DNA of 64,000 nucleotides from Microbacterium lemovicicum. Lineage in GTDB: Bacteria > Actinomycetota > Actinomycetes > Actinomycetales > Microbacteriaceae. The stretch lies in contig NZ_CP031423.1 in the NCBI RefSeq assembly GCF_003991875.1, positions 310,001 to 374,000 of the forward strand, written 5' to 3'. A program made the position numbers and the translations under genes. The first letter of the stretch is position 1. Each line of letters begins with the position of its first letter. Under the pieces are notes generated by a model that was not told where the DNA came from, did not search any database, and saw only the letters and a program-made list of their open reading frames with translations. Of this stretch, positions 1 through 8,352 are shown in pieces.

Positions 1-63
1 CTGACCGGCGCCGATGACGACGACGGTCGCCGTGCGCTCGGCTGCCGTCGGGGAGGCGGTCAC
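1..63 (-). CDS. N-terminus of a FAD/NAD(P)-binding oxidoreductase (partial)
   Basis: Only the first 21 codons lie in the window; the gene runs off the left edge. Read on the minus strand from a GTG at 63, the peptide is a short hydrophilic leader followed by TVVVIGAGQ, the first beta strand and the beginning of a GxGxxG dinucleotide-binding loop. That supports a flavoprotein or NAD(P)-binding enzyme, but not a specific one. It starts 37 bp beyond the stop of the ATP-grasp gene and has the same orientation, so the two may be co-transcribed. Confidence 0.5.
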   Translation of the reverse strand, partial: MTASPTAAERTATVVVIGAGQ

Positions 64-99
64 AGGCCCAGGATACGGTCCCGTAGCAGCCCGACCTCG

Positions 100-1023
100 T
101 CAGCGATAGCGACGGGGGACCGTCCAGTGCCGTCCGAACTCCTCGTCGAACGACTCCGGATCGAACGGGCTGTCGCCGCCCGCCGGGAAGCTCGTGAGCT
201 CGCCGAACACCACCCTGCCGTCGACGTCGTAGAGGTCCACGCGCACGAAGTCGGTGCCGGCGGCGAGGCGCTCGGCGACGTCGATCATCTCGGCGAGGTG
301 CGCCGGTCGCGCGGGAGCGGGGTCGGCCCAGGGCGGCCCGCCCGAGAGCGGGAGGTGGCTCCAGTCGGGCAGGAAGAAGTCCTGCGTGCGCGTGCCGAAA
401 CGGCCGCTGTCGACCTGGATGTAGGCGCAGGTGCCGTGGAAGACGAAGAACTTGACGTCGTCCGGCACCGAACCGGCGGGCCCGGCGAGGAACTCCTCCA
501 CGATCACGCGGGGACGGATGCGCCCGTAGACCCACTCGCGGTTCGGTCCCTGCCCGTACAGCTTGCTCAGCCAGGTCTCCGCGATCCGTGCGACCTGCTC
601 GCGGGAGGCGTGCTCGGCTCTGACATGCCGGTAGACCCAGCCCCACTGCGCGTCGGGGAGGCGGGCGTCCTCGGGGGCGAACCGAGACACGACCAGCGCC
701 GCTCCGCTCCCGTGGGTGGGCTTCACGACGTAGGCGTCGGGCAGATCGACGTCGCGCAGCGCGAGTGCGTCGTCGAGGACCGCGAACACCCCCGGAAGAT
801 ACCGCTCGCCGACCACGGCGGCGACGTGATCACGCACGGCGGCCTTGTCGGCGAACGTCACGATCAGGTCGCGGTGGTCGCGCAGCATCTTGTAGCGCAC
901 CTTCTCGCGGAAGGTGCGCGGGTGCCGCGTGCGCCACAGGCGGGCCGCGCGAACCAGGATGCTGCGCTCCCGCCATCTCACCCGCGGACGGCGTGACCGG
1001 CGAGACGAGGTGGAGCGGGGCAT
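100..1023 (-). CDS. TupA-like ATP-grasp protein
   Basis: A 307-residue protein. After a basic N-terminus it has FREKVRYKMLRD and VVKPTHGSG, then EEFLAG and DDVKFFVFHG in the middle and RVDLYDVDGRVVFGELTSFPAGG near the C-terminus. This order (PTHGSG nucleotide loop, acidic metal-binding residues in the FGELT segment) matches the TupA-like ATP-grasp family, which is found in capsule, teichuronic acid and polysaccharide loci. The reaction is not known for most members. It is probably cytoplasmic: there is no signal peptide or membrane segment. No polysaccharide genes are adjacent, so the context does not give a substrate. The ATG at 1023 is used; nothing better is visible downstream. Confidence 0.75.
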   Translation of the reverse strand: MPRSTSSRRSRRPRVRWRERSILVRAARLWRTRHPRTFREKVRYKMLRDHRDLIVTFADKAAVRDHVAAVVGERYLPGVFAVLDDALALRDVDLPDAYVVKPTHGSGAALVVSRFAPEDARLPDAQWGWVYRHVRAEHASREQVARIAETWLSKLYGQGPNREWVYGRIRPRVIVEEFLAGPAGSVPDDVKFFVFHGTCAYIQVDSGRFGTRTQDFFLPDWSHLPLSGGPPWADPAPARPAHLAEMIDVAERLAAGTDFVRVDLYDVDGRVVFGELTSFPAGGDSPFDPESFDEEFGRHWTVPRRYR

Positions 1024-1197
1024 CCCTCGAGCCTATGCGCGGTCTCGATCTCCGCCCAGGGCGGGGGACCGCTTCCAGGTGCGCAGGGCGGGCTCGCGCG
1101 TCGGACGAGCTCACCGGCATCCCGACAGCCCGGTCGTCGCACTCCGGCATCTCTGCGCCGATCTCTGCACGCTCGAACAGGGCTCTGCGGGTATTGC

Positions 1198-1222
1198 TTG
1201 ACCTTTCCACTGTGTCAGGGTC
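1198..1222 (+). promoter_or_regulatory. Likely MerR-type autoregulatory promoter/operator
   Basis: TTGACC at 1198-1203 could serve as a -35 box and overlaps an imperfect inverted repeat with GACC at 1200-1203 and GGTC at 1219-1222. The repeat is 17-36 bp upstream of the MerR start at 1239. MerR regulators typically bind a dyad between widely spaced -35 and -10 boxes of their own promoter; no clear -10 box is visible here, so this is tentative. Confidence 0.35.
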
Positions 1223-1238
1223 GAGCGTGGTCTCCATC

Positions 1239-2069
1239 ATGTACACCATTGGAGAGTTCGCAGCCTACGGGCGGGTGAGCGCGCGGATGCTGCGGCACTA
1301 CGACGCGATCGGACTGCTCACGCCCGCGCGGGTCGACGCGATCACCGGGTACCGGCGCTACGAGTCCTCGCAGCTGTCGGACCTGACTCGCATCGTCGAC
1401 CTCCGCGGATTCGGCTGCTCGCTGGACGACGCCGCCGAGGTGCTCTCGTCGGGCGACCGGGACGCGGCGACTCGCGCGATCCTGGCCCGTCGGCGCGAGG
1501 ACCTCGCGGTCTCGATCGCCGCCGACACCGCGCGCCTCGCCCTGATCGATGCGCGACTCTCCCGTCTCGAAGGAGCCCGCACCATGAACCGCATCACCTA
1601 CACCTCGCTGCCCGCCGTCACCGTGTACGCGGCCAGCGGCATCGCACCCGGAGGGGGCCCGGACAACGTCTCGCCGGTCGTGGATCGCATCCTGCCGCCG
1701 CTGCTCCACTCCCTTCAGGAATCGGGCGTCGACTTCCGCGAGCCCGGCATCTTCTGGTACGAACCGGTCGAGGGGAGCGATGACCTGCGCGTCCGGGTGT
1801 CGTGGATCGCCGCCGGCGATCCCGTCGAGCACCCGGCCTGGGAGGTCGTCACCCTCCCCGAGGTCGTTCACGCCGCTGTCTTCGACTATCGCGGCGACAT
1901 GCGCGGAATCGGCGACGCGTGGCAGGAGTTCATGTCCGGGCTCGCCGAGGCCGGGGTGACGATGACCGGCGCGGGGCGTGAGGTGTACCTCGAGTCCGAA
2001 CCCCTGCCGCAGTCGCACTGGCTCACTCAGTTGCAGCAGCCGATCCTCCGGCTTCCCTCGAAGCACTGA
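1239..2069 (+). CDS. MerR family regulator with GyrI-like effector domain
   Basis: A 276-residue one-component regulator. The N-terminal winged helix (about 1-70: MYTIGEFAAYGRVSARMLRHYD, then a GYRRYESSQ wing) is a typical MerR DNA-binding domain; a short coiled coil (about 75-112) follows. Residues about 117-275 form a GyrI/BltR-like ligand pocket (ITYTSLPAVTVY, then VFDYRGDMRGIGDAWQEF). Such proteins usually sense amphipathic drugs and twist a long-spacer promoter. The ATG at 1239 is chosen because the MerR domain begins exactly there; an upstream in-frame extension is possible but carries no recognizable domain. There is no obvious effector gene next door, so autoregulation or a distant target is likely. 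Confidence 0.85.
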   Translation: MYTIGEFAAYGRVSARMLRHYDAIGLLTPARVDAITGYRRYESSQLSDLTRIVDLRGFGCSLDDAAEVLSSGDRDAATRAILARRREDLAVSIAADTARLALIDARLSRLEGARTMNRITYTSLPAVTVYAASGIAPGGGPDNVSPVVDRILPPLLHSLQESGVDFREPGIFWYEPVEGSDDLRVRVSWIAAGDPVEHPAWEVVTLPEVVHAAVFDYRGDMRGIGDAWQEFMSGLAEAGVTMTGAGREVYLESEPLPQSHWLTQLQQPILRLPSKH

Positions 2070-2200
2070 CCTGCCGCGAACTCATCGTGCGGAGTGGGGC
2101 GCGGCTCCTACGTTCGGGCAAGCTTGGGATAGAGCGGTGAACCGATGGTGAAGAACATCGTGTGTCGACCGAGGAGGGGTCAGTACTCAGCGAGCGAGGC

Positions 2201-3031
2201 TCAGCGAAGCTCTGTGGACCTCTGCACGTGCATCCAGGCGGGCTCGGCAAGTCGATCGGAAAGTCTCATGAAGTCGCTGATGCTCTTCCGCCCCGGCCAG
2301 TCATCGGGCAGAAGCGATGCGGGCAATCCTGGGTCGACGTAGGGGAGGATGCGCCACGCATCCACCAACCGGATGTAGTCGCTGAAGGCCGACCGCTCCG
2401 ACACACCGACGGCTCTGTTGATCGGCTCGATCGTCTTCTGAAACTCGAGATGCTCAGCACGCAGACGCGGGAGATCCCACCACTGATTGATCGCTTCCTT
2501 CAGCGTTCCCTCGTGCAGGATCTGTTCGGCGAGGAACACGGTCGCGTAGGACCGGATGCCGAGGTCGATGAGTATTTCCTGGACCTCGTCGCTCAGGTAA
2601 GCGGGACAGATCCAGAGTGCGGGCGAGACGACGCCGCATCCGATCCACTGCAATCGGCGACGCAACTGGTGACGTACATCCCGGTGGCTCTCCGGGATGG
2701 AGAACGACACCAGACACCACGATTCGTCGTCAGCCATCTGCCGGACGGCGAAGATTCGTCGATCTCCTCGCTTGAGCATGCCGGCCGCGTCCGGGTTGAG
2801 GCGGTAACCGATGCCCGCGTCTCGGTCGGCGATCAGCAGACCTTTCTGCTTCACTCGCACGACGCCCGTTCGAGCACGTGCGGCCGGCACCCCGAGATCG
2901 TCCATGAGCTGAACGAGATCCGCGATGGCGATCCAGCCGCCGAGACGACGCAGGTAGAGACCGATGATCGTTCGAAGAAGCGAGACCGTGCTACCCGGTC
3001 TTGCGTCGAGGTCATCGAGTATGGCCGTCAT
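2201..3031 (-). CDS. PaaX-like transcriptional regulator
   Basis: About 276 residues. The N-terminal winged helix (LLRTIIGLYLRRLGGWIAIADLVQLMDDLGV) and a C-terminal region with WDLPRLRAEH are typical of PaaX family repressors, which respond to aryl-CoA thioesters such as phenylacetyl-CoA. It is the last gene of the tryptophan dioxygenase-kynureninase operon, starting 20 bp after the kynureninase stop. An in-frame start further upstream (3079) would overlap kynureninase and is less likely. Because the window also encodes an anthraniloyl-CoA pathway, I infer that the inducer is anthraniloyl-CoA or a related thioester and that it controls both the kyn operon and the 23-29 kb operon. Confidence 0.8.
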   Translation of the reverse strand: MTAILDDLDARPGSTVSLLRTIIGLYLRRLGGWIAIADLVQLMDDLGVPAARARTGVVRVKQKGLLIADRDAGIGYRLNPDAAGMLKRGDRRIFAVRQMADDESWCLVSFSIPESHRDVRHQLRRRLQWIGCGVVSPALWICPAYLSDEVQEILIDLGIRSYATVFLAEQILHEGTLKEAINQWWDLPRLRAEHLEFQKTIEPINRAVGVSERSAFSDYIRLVDAWRILPYVDPGLPASLLPDDWPGRKSISDFMRLSDRLAEPAWMHVQRSTELR

Positions 3032-3050
3032 CGCACCTCCAATGAACAGC

Positions 3051-4289
3051 TCAGTCTTCCATGCGCTCCGCGATGGCACGCACCCCGGCCAACGCCTCTT
3101 GGTGGGATGTGCTGAGGGGAGACAGGCCGATGCGGATGCCGTCGGGGAAGCGGAAGTCGGGGATCACGCCCGTGCTCCAAAGCTGCTGGGTCAGCGGTCC
3201 GAAGGACGCATGCCCCAGAGTGATGTGACTGCCGCGACCGTGTGGATCCCGGGGACTCGCGAGACGGACGTCCTTGTCGGCGAGCAATGCGTCGTACGCG
3301 TCGATCGCGAAGTTCGTGAGACTCACGGACTTGGCGCGGATGCGCTCGACCGACGCCTCCTCGATCAGGTCGAGCATCCCGGTCAGGGGAAGCATCGCGA
3401 GGATCGGCGGGGTGCCGCTGATGAACCGCCGGATACCGGCGGCCGGCTCGTAGGCGGACCCCATTCCGAAGACGTCCGCGGCACCCATCCACCCCTGGAT
3501 CGGCTGGCGAAGCGCGTCGTGGTGCTCGGCCCGAACGTACGCGAACGCCGGAGCGCCCGGTCCGCCGTTGAGGTATTTGTACGTACAGCTCACCGCAATG
3601 TCGACGCCCCAGGCATCCAGCTCCATCGGTACGACTCCCACGGAGTGGCACAGATCCCACAGCATGATTGCTCCGGTCGCCTTCACGACGGCGGTGATTG
3701 CGGCCATGTCGGCGAGCGCGCCGGATCTGTAATCCACATGGCTCAGCACGACCAGAGCAGTGCGCGGCGAGACGGCCGCGGACACGTCCTCCGTGCTCAC
3801 GCCCCGTACGGGATCCGGCTCGACCCATCTAACCGTCCGGCCCGATTCACGGGCGATCCCCTCGACGATGAACCGATCGGTCGGGAAGTTCCCGGCTTCG
3901 ATCACGATCTCGTCGCGTCGGGGGCGGGCTTCGACGGCGGCGCGGATGAGCTTGTAGAGCAGGACGGTGGTCGAATCGGCCACCACGGTCTGACCGGGGG
4001 CCGCGCCGAGCGCAATCCGACCCAGACGGTCGCCGATCGTCACGGGCAGATCCATCCACTTCTCATCCCAAGAGCGGATGAGGCGGGTGCCCCACTCGGA
4101 CCGGATGAAGTCGCGGAGGTGGTCGTCGGTCGCGCGAAGAGGCCGTCCGAGGGAGTTTCCGTCCAGGTAGGCGATGACGCCTTCCGCCGGGTGGAAGCGC
4201 GCACCGAAGTGCGCGAGGTCATCGATCCGGTCGAGTTCTTGTGCGGCCGCGGTGAGGGTGTGGACGGCGGGAGAGAGGGGAATGGTCAT
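3051..4289 (-). CDS. kynU: Kynureninase
   Basis: A 412-residue PLP enzyme that hydrolyses L-kynurenine to anthranilate and L-alanine. It carries FHPAEGVIAYLDGNSLGRPL at the N-terminus (the GNSLG motif of kynureninases), a DLCHSVG segment for the PLP-ring aspartate, and CTYKYLNGGPG with the Schiff-base lysine. The length is usual for the family. It sits 4 bp after tryptophan 2,3-dioxygenase and 20 bp before the PaaX-like gene, in one minus-strand operon. The anthranilate formed would be the substrate for the CoA ligase at 28.1-29.4 kb. Confidence 0.95.
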   Translation of the reverse strand: MTIPLSPAVHTLTAAAQELDRIDDLAHFGARFHPAEGVIAYLDGNSLGRPLRATDDHLRDFIRSEWGTRLIRSWDEKWMDLPVTIGDRLGRIALGAAPGQTVVADSTTVLLYKLIRAAVEARPRRDEIVIEAGNFPTDRFIVEGIARESGRTVRWVEPDPVRGVSTEDVSAAVSPRTALVVLSHVDYRSGALADMAAITAVVKATGAIMLWDLCHSVGVVPMELDAWGVDIAVSCTYKYLNGGPGAPAFAYVRAEHHDALRQPIQGWMGAADVFGMGSAYEPAAGIRRFISGTPPILAMLPLTGMLDLIEEASVERIRAKSVSLTNFAIDAYDALLADKDVRLASPRDPHGRGSHITLGHASFGPLTQQLWSTGVIPDFRFPDGIRIGLSPLSTSHQEALAGVRAIAERMED

Positions 4290-4293
4290 CGCG

Positions 4294-5148
4294 TCACGAC
4301 CCGATCCGTGTGCGAACCGCGTACAGCTCGGGGAAGAAGGTGAGGGAGAGGGCCCGCTGCAGGAAGTCGACGCCGCTCGAGCCGCCCGTGCCGACCTTCA
4401 TGCCGATCGTCCGGGAGACCGTCCTGAGGTGCCGGAAGCGCCACAGCTGGAAGTTGTCCTCGAGATCGACGAGCTCCTCGCAGGCCTCGTACAGGTCCCA
4501 GTACTGCTCGGTTCCTTCGTAGATCGCCTGGATGACCGGAACGAGGTCGTCGTTCGCGCTGTAGGGCTTGGTGATGTCGCGCTCGAGGATGTGTGACGGG
4601 ACCTCGAGTCCTCGCCGTGCGGCCAGGCGCAGGAATTCGTCGTAGAGGGTCGGGCGGTGCAGCTCGCGCTCGAGCATGGCGCGCGCGGTCGGGTCCGAGT
4701 CGAAGACGCTCAGCATCTTCTCGTTTTTGTTGCCGAGGGCGAATTCCACCGCGCGATACTGCGCCGACTGGAAACCCGAGGAGTTGCCGAGGTCGTTTCG
4801 GAACTGCGCGTATTCCGTCGGAGTCAGAGTGGCGAGCACCGACCACTGCTGGATCATCACGTTCTGGATGTGCTTGATGCGCGCCATGCGCTTGAGCGCC
4901 ACGGGGAGGAGGTCGGCCGCCATCGCCTCACGCGCTGAGGCCAGTTCGTGGATGACGAGCTTGAGCCATAGCTCCGTCGTCTGGTGCTGGATGATGAACA
5001 GCAGTTCGTCGTGGTGCTCCGGATCGCTGAGCGGATGCTGGGCTCCCAGCAGTCGGTCGAGTCCGAGATAGCCGCCGTAACTCATCCTGTCGCTGAAATC
5101 CGTGACGATGCTCTTCTCTATCGGCCGCACGTTCTCTTCGTTCATCAT
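4294..5148 (-). CDS. kynA: Tryptophan 2,3-dioxygenase
   Basis: About 284 residues. This haem enzyme opens the indole ring of L-tryptophan to give N-formylkynurenine. Diagnostic segments are YGGYLGLDRLLGAQHPLS, then HHDELLFIIQHQTTELWLKL (containing the proximal substrate and haem pocket residues) and, near the C-terminus, KVGTGGSSGVDFL, the active-site GTGG loop. Candidate starts are the ATGs at 5148 and 5145, both served by a GAGG ribosome binding site; the GTG at 5154 is too close to it. First gene of the kyn operon; a palindrome shared with the 29.5 kb operon lies 32-41 bp upstream. Confidence 0.95.
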   Translation of the reverse strand: MMNEENVRPIEKSIVTDFSDRMSYGGYLGLDRLLGAQHPLSDPEHHDELLFIIQHQTTELWLKLVIHELASAREAMAADLLPVALKRMARIKHIQNVMIQQWSVLATLTPTEYAQFRNDLGNSSGFQSAQYRAVEFALGNKNEKMLSVFDSDPTARAMLERELHRPTLYDEFLRLAARRGLEVPSHILERDITKPYSANDDLVPVIQAIYEGTEQYWDLYEACEELVDLEDNFQLWRFRHLRTVSRTIGMKVGTGGSSGVDFLQRALSLTFFPELYAVRTRIGS

Positions 5149-5179
5149 GATCACCTCGTCGACAAGATATCATTATCGT

Positions 5180-5189
5180 GACGGACGTC
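5180..5189. promoter_or_regulatory. Candidate PaaX-type operator upstream of kynA
   Basis: GACG-GA-CGTC is a 10-bp inverted repeat inside CGTGACGGACGTCATGT. The same CGTGACG-NN-CGTC core followed by a nearby ATGT occurs upstream of the CoA-ligase operon at 29477-29486, at nearly the same distance from its start codon. On the minus strand a TAATGA, which could be a -10 box, lies just downstream. Shared control by the PaaX-like protein is inferred. Confidence 0.4.
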
Positions 5190-5238
5190 ATGTTTTAGTA
5201 TTCTCGGAGAGCCGATTCCCTGATCAGAGGATGTGTGC

Positions 5239-5574
5239 ATGAGTGACGACAGAACCCCCGACGACGAGATGACCCTGTGGAATCTGCGCGTCTGCGTGGA
5301 CAGCATCGGCGGCCGGTCCGTGTGCGGACTGGAGGTCGGAGACTATTTCGACGTCGTGAACAGCAATGAGCTGCGCCTGCCGGCCGACAGGCACTTCTGC
5401 ATGTACGCCGTGCAGGCGGTGCTGCCGATGCTCCCGGCCAAGCAGCGTGATCTTCCTGCGGCCGATTGGCTCGAGCGCGACACGCTCGCCGCCTGTCCAG
5501 ATCCCGAAGAACGACTCATCATGCGGATCGAGCGCACGGAACGTGTCACCCTGCGAACGGAGAATCTCACGTGA
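5239..5574 (+). CDS. TIGR04076 family protein
   Basis: A 111-residue protein of the TIGR04076 type: a short beta-rich domain with CGLEVGDYFDVVNSNELRLP and FCMYAVQAVLPMLPAKQR. The function of the family is not established. The ATG at 5239 is preferred because AGAGG stands 8 bp upstream; an in-frame GTG six bases earlier has no better site. The stop overlaps the start of the LLM monooxygenase (GTGA, 5571-5574), so the two are translationally coupled and probably act together. It is divergent from kynA across a 90-bp promoter region. Confidence 0.75.
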   Translation: MSDDRTPDDEMTLWNLRVCVDSIGGRSVCGLEVGDYFDVVNSNELRLPADRHFCMYAVQAVLPMLPAKQRDLPAADWLERDTLAACPDPEERLIMRIERTERVTLRTENLT

Positions 5575-6566
5575 CCCGCTCATTCGAGGTCGGTCTCGGC
5601 ATCCGCAGCGATCACCCCTTCGGGGAGTACGGGCGCATCGCCGTGGCTGCGGAGGAGGCCGGCATCGACGTGCTGAGCGTGTTCGCAGACCTGTGGTTCC
5701 AGCCGGCGCTGCCCGCGCTCCTCGAGATCGCGGGCGCGACCCGGAGGGTGCGTCTGGGCGCAGCCTGTTGGAACCCGTACTCGAGCCATCCTTACGAGCT
5801 GGCGGGTCAGATGGCTGCTCTGAGCATCGCCTCGCAGGGCCGCGCCTACTTCGGCCTTGCGAAGGGAACCTGGCTCGGAGACGTCTCGATCCCGCAGCCG
5901 CGCGCGATCGCTCATCTACGTGAGTGCGTCGACGTGGTCCGGTTGCTCCTCTCGGGTGATCGGAGCGGCTATGAGGGTGAGATCTATCAGGTGGCCGCGG
6001 GCGTCGGATTCCGGGTTCCCCTTCCCGAGATCCTCCCGCCGGTCCTCATCGGCACCTGGGGCAGGCAGACCATGGCGATGGCTTCCAAAGTCGCGGACGA
6101 GGTGAAGATCGGCGGGTCCGCGAATCCCGACATGGTGCGTGTCGTGCGCGAGTGGCTGGCCGCGGGGAGTCCTGCGCGCGGGGATGCCGTCGGTGTCGTC
6201 GTCGGGGCGGTGACCGTGGTCGACGAGGACGGCGAGGCGGCGAGGGCGGTCGCCCGGCGGGAAGTGGCGATGTACCTGGCCGTCGTGGGCGAACTCGACG
6301 TGACGGTGGACATCCCGCAGGATCTGCTCTCCGAGGTGACCACGCTCGTCCGAGCAGACGATCACGACGCTGCCGGCGCACTGATCCCGGACGACCTCCT
6401 CGACCGCTTCGCCTTCGCCGGCACCCCTGACCACATCGCTCAGCAGCTCCACGCGCTGGGCGAGGCCGGAGTGCGGCGTGTCGAGTTCGGGGGCCCGCTG
6501 GGCACCGGGGATCCGCTCGCGGCGCTCGATCTCATCGGGCGCCGCGTCCTCCCCGCCTTCGCCTGA
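5571..6566 (+). CDS. LLM class (luciferase-like) flavin/F420-dependent oxidoreductase
   Basis: A 331-residue TIM-barrel protein with the LLM pattern: GLGIRSDHPFGEYGRIAVAAEEAGIDVLSVF, RVRLGAACWNPYSSHPYELAGQMAAL, GRAYFGLAKGTWL and LPPVLIGTWG. These enzymes use reduced FMN or F420 to oxidize or reduce small molecules; the mycobacterial reductases of similar length use F420. The cofactor cannot be read from the sequence. The GTG at 5571 overlaps the stop of the TIGR04076 gene by 4 bp, giving a coupled pair divergent from the kyn operon. A role in oxidizing an indole- or anthranilate-related compound is only suggested by location. Confidence 0.85.
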   Translation: MTRSFEVGLGIRSDHPFGEYGRIAVAAEEAGIDVLSVFADLWFQPALPALLEIAGATRRVRLGAACWNPYSSHPYELAGQMAALSIASQGRAYFGLAKGTWLGDVSIPQPRAIAHLRECVDVVRLLLSGDRSGYEGEIYQVAAGVGFRVPLPEILPPVLIGTWGRQTMAMASKVADEVKIGGSANPDMVRVVREWLAAGSPARGDAVGVVVGAVTVVDEDGEAARAVARREVAMYLAVVGELDVTVDIPQDLLSEVTTLVRADDHDAAGALIPDDLLDRFAFAGTPDHIAQQLHALGEAGVRRVEFGGPLGTGDPLAALDLIGRRVLPAFA

Positions 6567-6684
6567 CACGGAGGGCTTGGTGACAACGCGAGTGGCGGCT
6601 GTTTACTAGGATCAAATATCTCAGTGAACAATCGTCAGGAGTATTGATGTCGATGCATCTCGGCCGATCGCGTCCGATGGTGCC

Positions 6685-7284
6685 GTGAGCACCAGACTGG
6701 ACATCCCCGACGACTCCTCTGGAGTCGGGCCCCGCCTGCGAGAGATCCGGAAGAGTCAGGGGCTGTCCCTGCGTGCGGTGGCAGACCGGAGCGGGCTCTC
6801 GGTGGGGTTCCTCTCCCAGGTGGAGCGGGGGCTCAGCTCGATCGCGCTCTCGAGTCTCCACTCGGTCGCGGACGCGCTGGGCGTCTCGCTGGCGGCGCTG
6901 TTCGAGGCGCGCCCCCAGGAACCGCAGGTCGAGGATGACGGCGCCGTGGTCTTCACGATCACGCGCGCAGTCGATCGGCCGAGGCGGACGGTCTCGAGTG
7001 GCCGTCACTACGAGCTTCTGTCCGCTCGGGCATCCGGGCTGGTCCTCGAGCCGATGCTCGTGTACATCGAGCCCGGCGGTACTCGCGAAGCGGCCAAGCC
7101 GCACGCCGGTGAGGAGTTCGCCTACGTCCTCAGCGGGGAGCTCATGTACGAGGTCGCCGGCGAGGCGCACCGCCTCGGACCGGGCGACAGTCTGTACCTG
7201 CGTTCGACCGCGCCGCACACGTTCTACAACGACGGCGAGGTGACGACCATCGTCGTCTCGGTCGTCACCCCGCGGCACTTCTGA
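6685..7284 (+). CDS. XRE-family regulator with C-terminal cupin domain
   Basis: 199 residues. A helix-turn-helix at about 15-68 (LREIRKSQGLSLRAVADRSGLSVGFLSQVERG) is followed by a cupin barrel at about 120-190 (PHAGEEFAYVLSGELMYEV, then PGDSLYLRSTAPHTFYN). This PuuR-like architecture belongs to one-component regulators of amine, amino acid and antibiotic catabolism; the cupin binds the inducer. It lies alone between the LLM gene and the isomerase-GMC pair. The upstream 118 bp is AT-rich (TTTACTAGGATCAAATATC) and contains a TGAACA half-site resembling the operator upstream of hyuA at 9952-9973, so it may regulate that operon and itself. Confidence 0.85.
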   Translation: MSTRLDIPDDSSGVGPRLREIRKSQGLSLRAVADRSGLSVGFLSQVERGLSSIALSSLHSVADALGVSLAALFEARPQEPQVEDDGAVVFTITRAVDRPRRTVSSGRHYELLSARASGLVLEPMLVYIEPGGTREAAKPHAGEEFAYVLSGELMYEVAGEAHRLGPGDSLYLRSTAPHTFYNDGEVTTIVVSVVTPRHF

Positions 7285-7321
7285 GCGTGCCGGCGGCTAT
7301 CGCCGTCGCCGACTCGTCCCC

Positions 7322-8218
7322 TCAGATCACGTCGCCCGTCATGTCGGCGAGCCACCGGCCGCACAGACGGATGCTCTCCTGCGCCGAGGGGGCGGCAGGC
7401 TGGTCGACCTCGACGACCCACCACAGCTCCGGCCGGTCGCTGAACAGGTCGAAGAGCGCGGGGATGTCCGCGTCGCCTCGGCCCGGTTCCACCCAGAGGC
7501 CCGCCATCACCGCCTCACGGTAGGAGCGACGCTGCTCCCGCGACTCTGCAGCCACATCCGCCCGATAATCCTTGAGGTGGACGCCCACGACGCGATCGCG
7601 GTAGGCCGTCAGCAGGGCGACCGGATCGGCCCCCGCCCAGGCCAGATGCCCGATGTCCGGCCCGAAGGAGAGCACGGTGTCCGAGACGCCGTCGAGGACG
7701 GCTCTGGTCTCCGCTTCGGTCTCCACCCACGAGCCGACGTGGGGATGCAGGGCGGGACGCACCCCCTCCGATGTCAGCACCGTCGCCGTCTCGCCGAGGA
7801 GATCCACCATCCTGGCCAGTCTGCCGGCGTCCGCGTCCAAGCCGATCGCCGCGTGCGCCACCCGTGGGTGGTCCGGCGGCATGTTCGCGCCGAAGAAGAC
7901 GACCTCGATGCCGAGAGCGGCATAGTCCGCGCCCGTACGACGCACCTCGTCCAGCCGACGTCGTCGGACTGCGGGGTCATCGTTCCAGTCGTTTCCGGTG
8001 ATGCCGGGGCCGAGCGCAAGGCCGTGCCGCGCGGCCTGATCCGCGTACTCCTGCCCGAGGGCGGCCTGCCGGGCTTCGACGTGCACCGCCGCGAACCCGG
8101 CGTCCGCGACGCTGCCGAGGACGACGTCGGCGTCGGGAGCGATCGAGCCGTCGACCCACCCGTCCGATGTCGCGGCCCATTGGATCGGATTCAGCGCGAT
8201 GCGATCGTGACGTGGCAC
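7322..8218 (-). CDS. Sugar phosphate isomerase/epimerase-like TIM-barrel protein
   Basis: 298 residues of the xylose-isomerase-like TIM-barrel superfamily (IolE/IolH-type). Visible landmarks are ALNPIQWAAT at the N-terminus, ALHPHVGSWVETEAE (metal-binding His and Glu), FGPDIGHLAWAGADP, and VGVHLKDYRAD, with ELWWVVEVDQP near the end supplying the last glutamate. Members are metal-dependent isomerases, epimerases, dehydratases or lyases acting on keto-sugars and inosose. The GTG at 8218 has AGGAGG 6 bp upstream. It is divergent from a GMC sugar-oxidase-like gene, and such pairs often act in sequence (oxidation to a 3-keto-sugar, then elimination or isomerization). Substrate unknown. Confidence 0.8.
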   Translation of the reverse strand: MPRHDRIALNPIQWAATSDGWVDGSIAPDADVVLGSVADAGFAAVHVEARQAALGQEYADQAARHGLALGPGITGNDWNDDPAVRRRRLDEVRRTGADYAALGIEVVFFGANMPPDHPRVAHAAIGLDADAGRLARMVDLLGETATVLTSEGVRPALHPHVGSWVETEAETRAVLDGVSDTVLSFGPDIGHLAWAGADPVALLTAYRDRVVGVHLKDYRADVAAESREQRRSYREAVMAGLWVEPGRGDADIPALFDLFSDRPELWWVVEVDQPAAPSAQESIRLCGRWLADMTGDVI

Positions 8219-8275
8219 GGGAGCCTCCTGTTTTTTAGTGAAATCAAAACGAAACTTTACTGTGATTGATTTTGT

Positions 8276-8288
8276 GTTCTATTAGAAC
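8276..8288. promoter_or_regulatory. Palindrome between divergent isomerase and GMC genes
   Basis: GTTCTA-T-TAGAAC is a perfect 6-bp-arm dyad with one central base, in the AT-rich 134-bp divergent region. Its position between two start codons suggests an operator that controls both genes. The binding protein is unknown; the XRE-cupin regulator 1 kb away is the nearest candidate. Confidence 0.4.
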
Positions 8289-8352
8289 CGACCTTCTCGA
8301 TGTGCGCGACCCCCGTCGGCGCACTCCCTCAGCAGGATGACTGGAAGACGTG

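Noticed and set aside
2162-3115. 317-codon plus-strand open frame
   Set aside because: Antisense of the PaaX-like gene, which has a clear winged helix and operon context.
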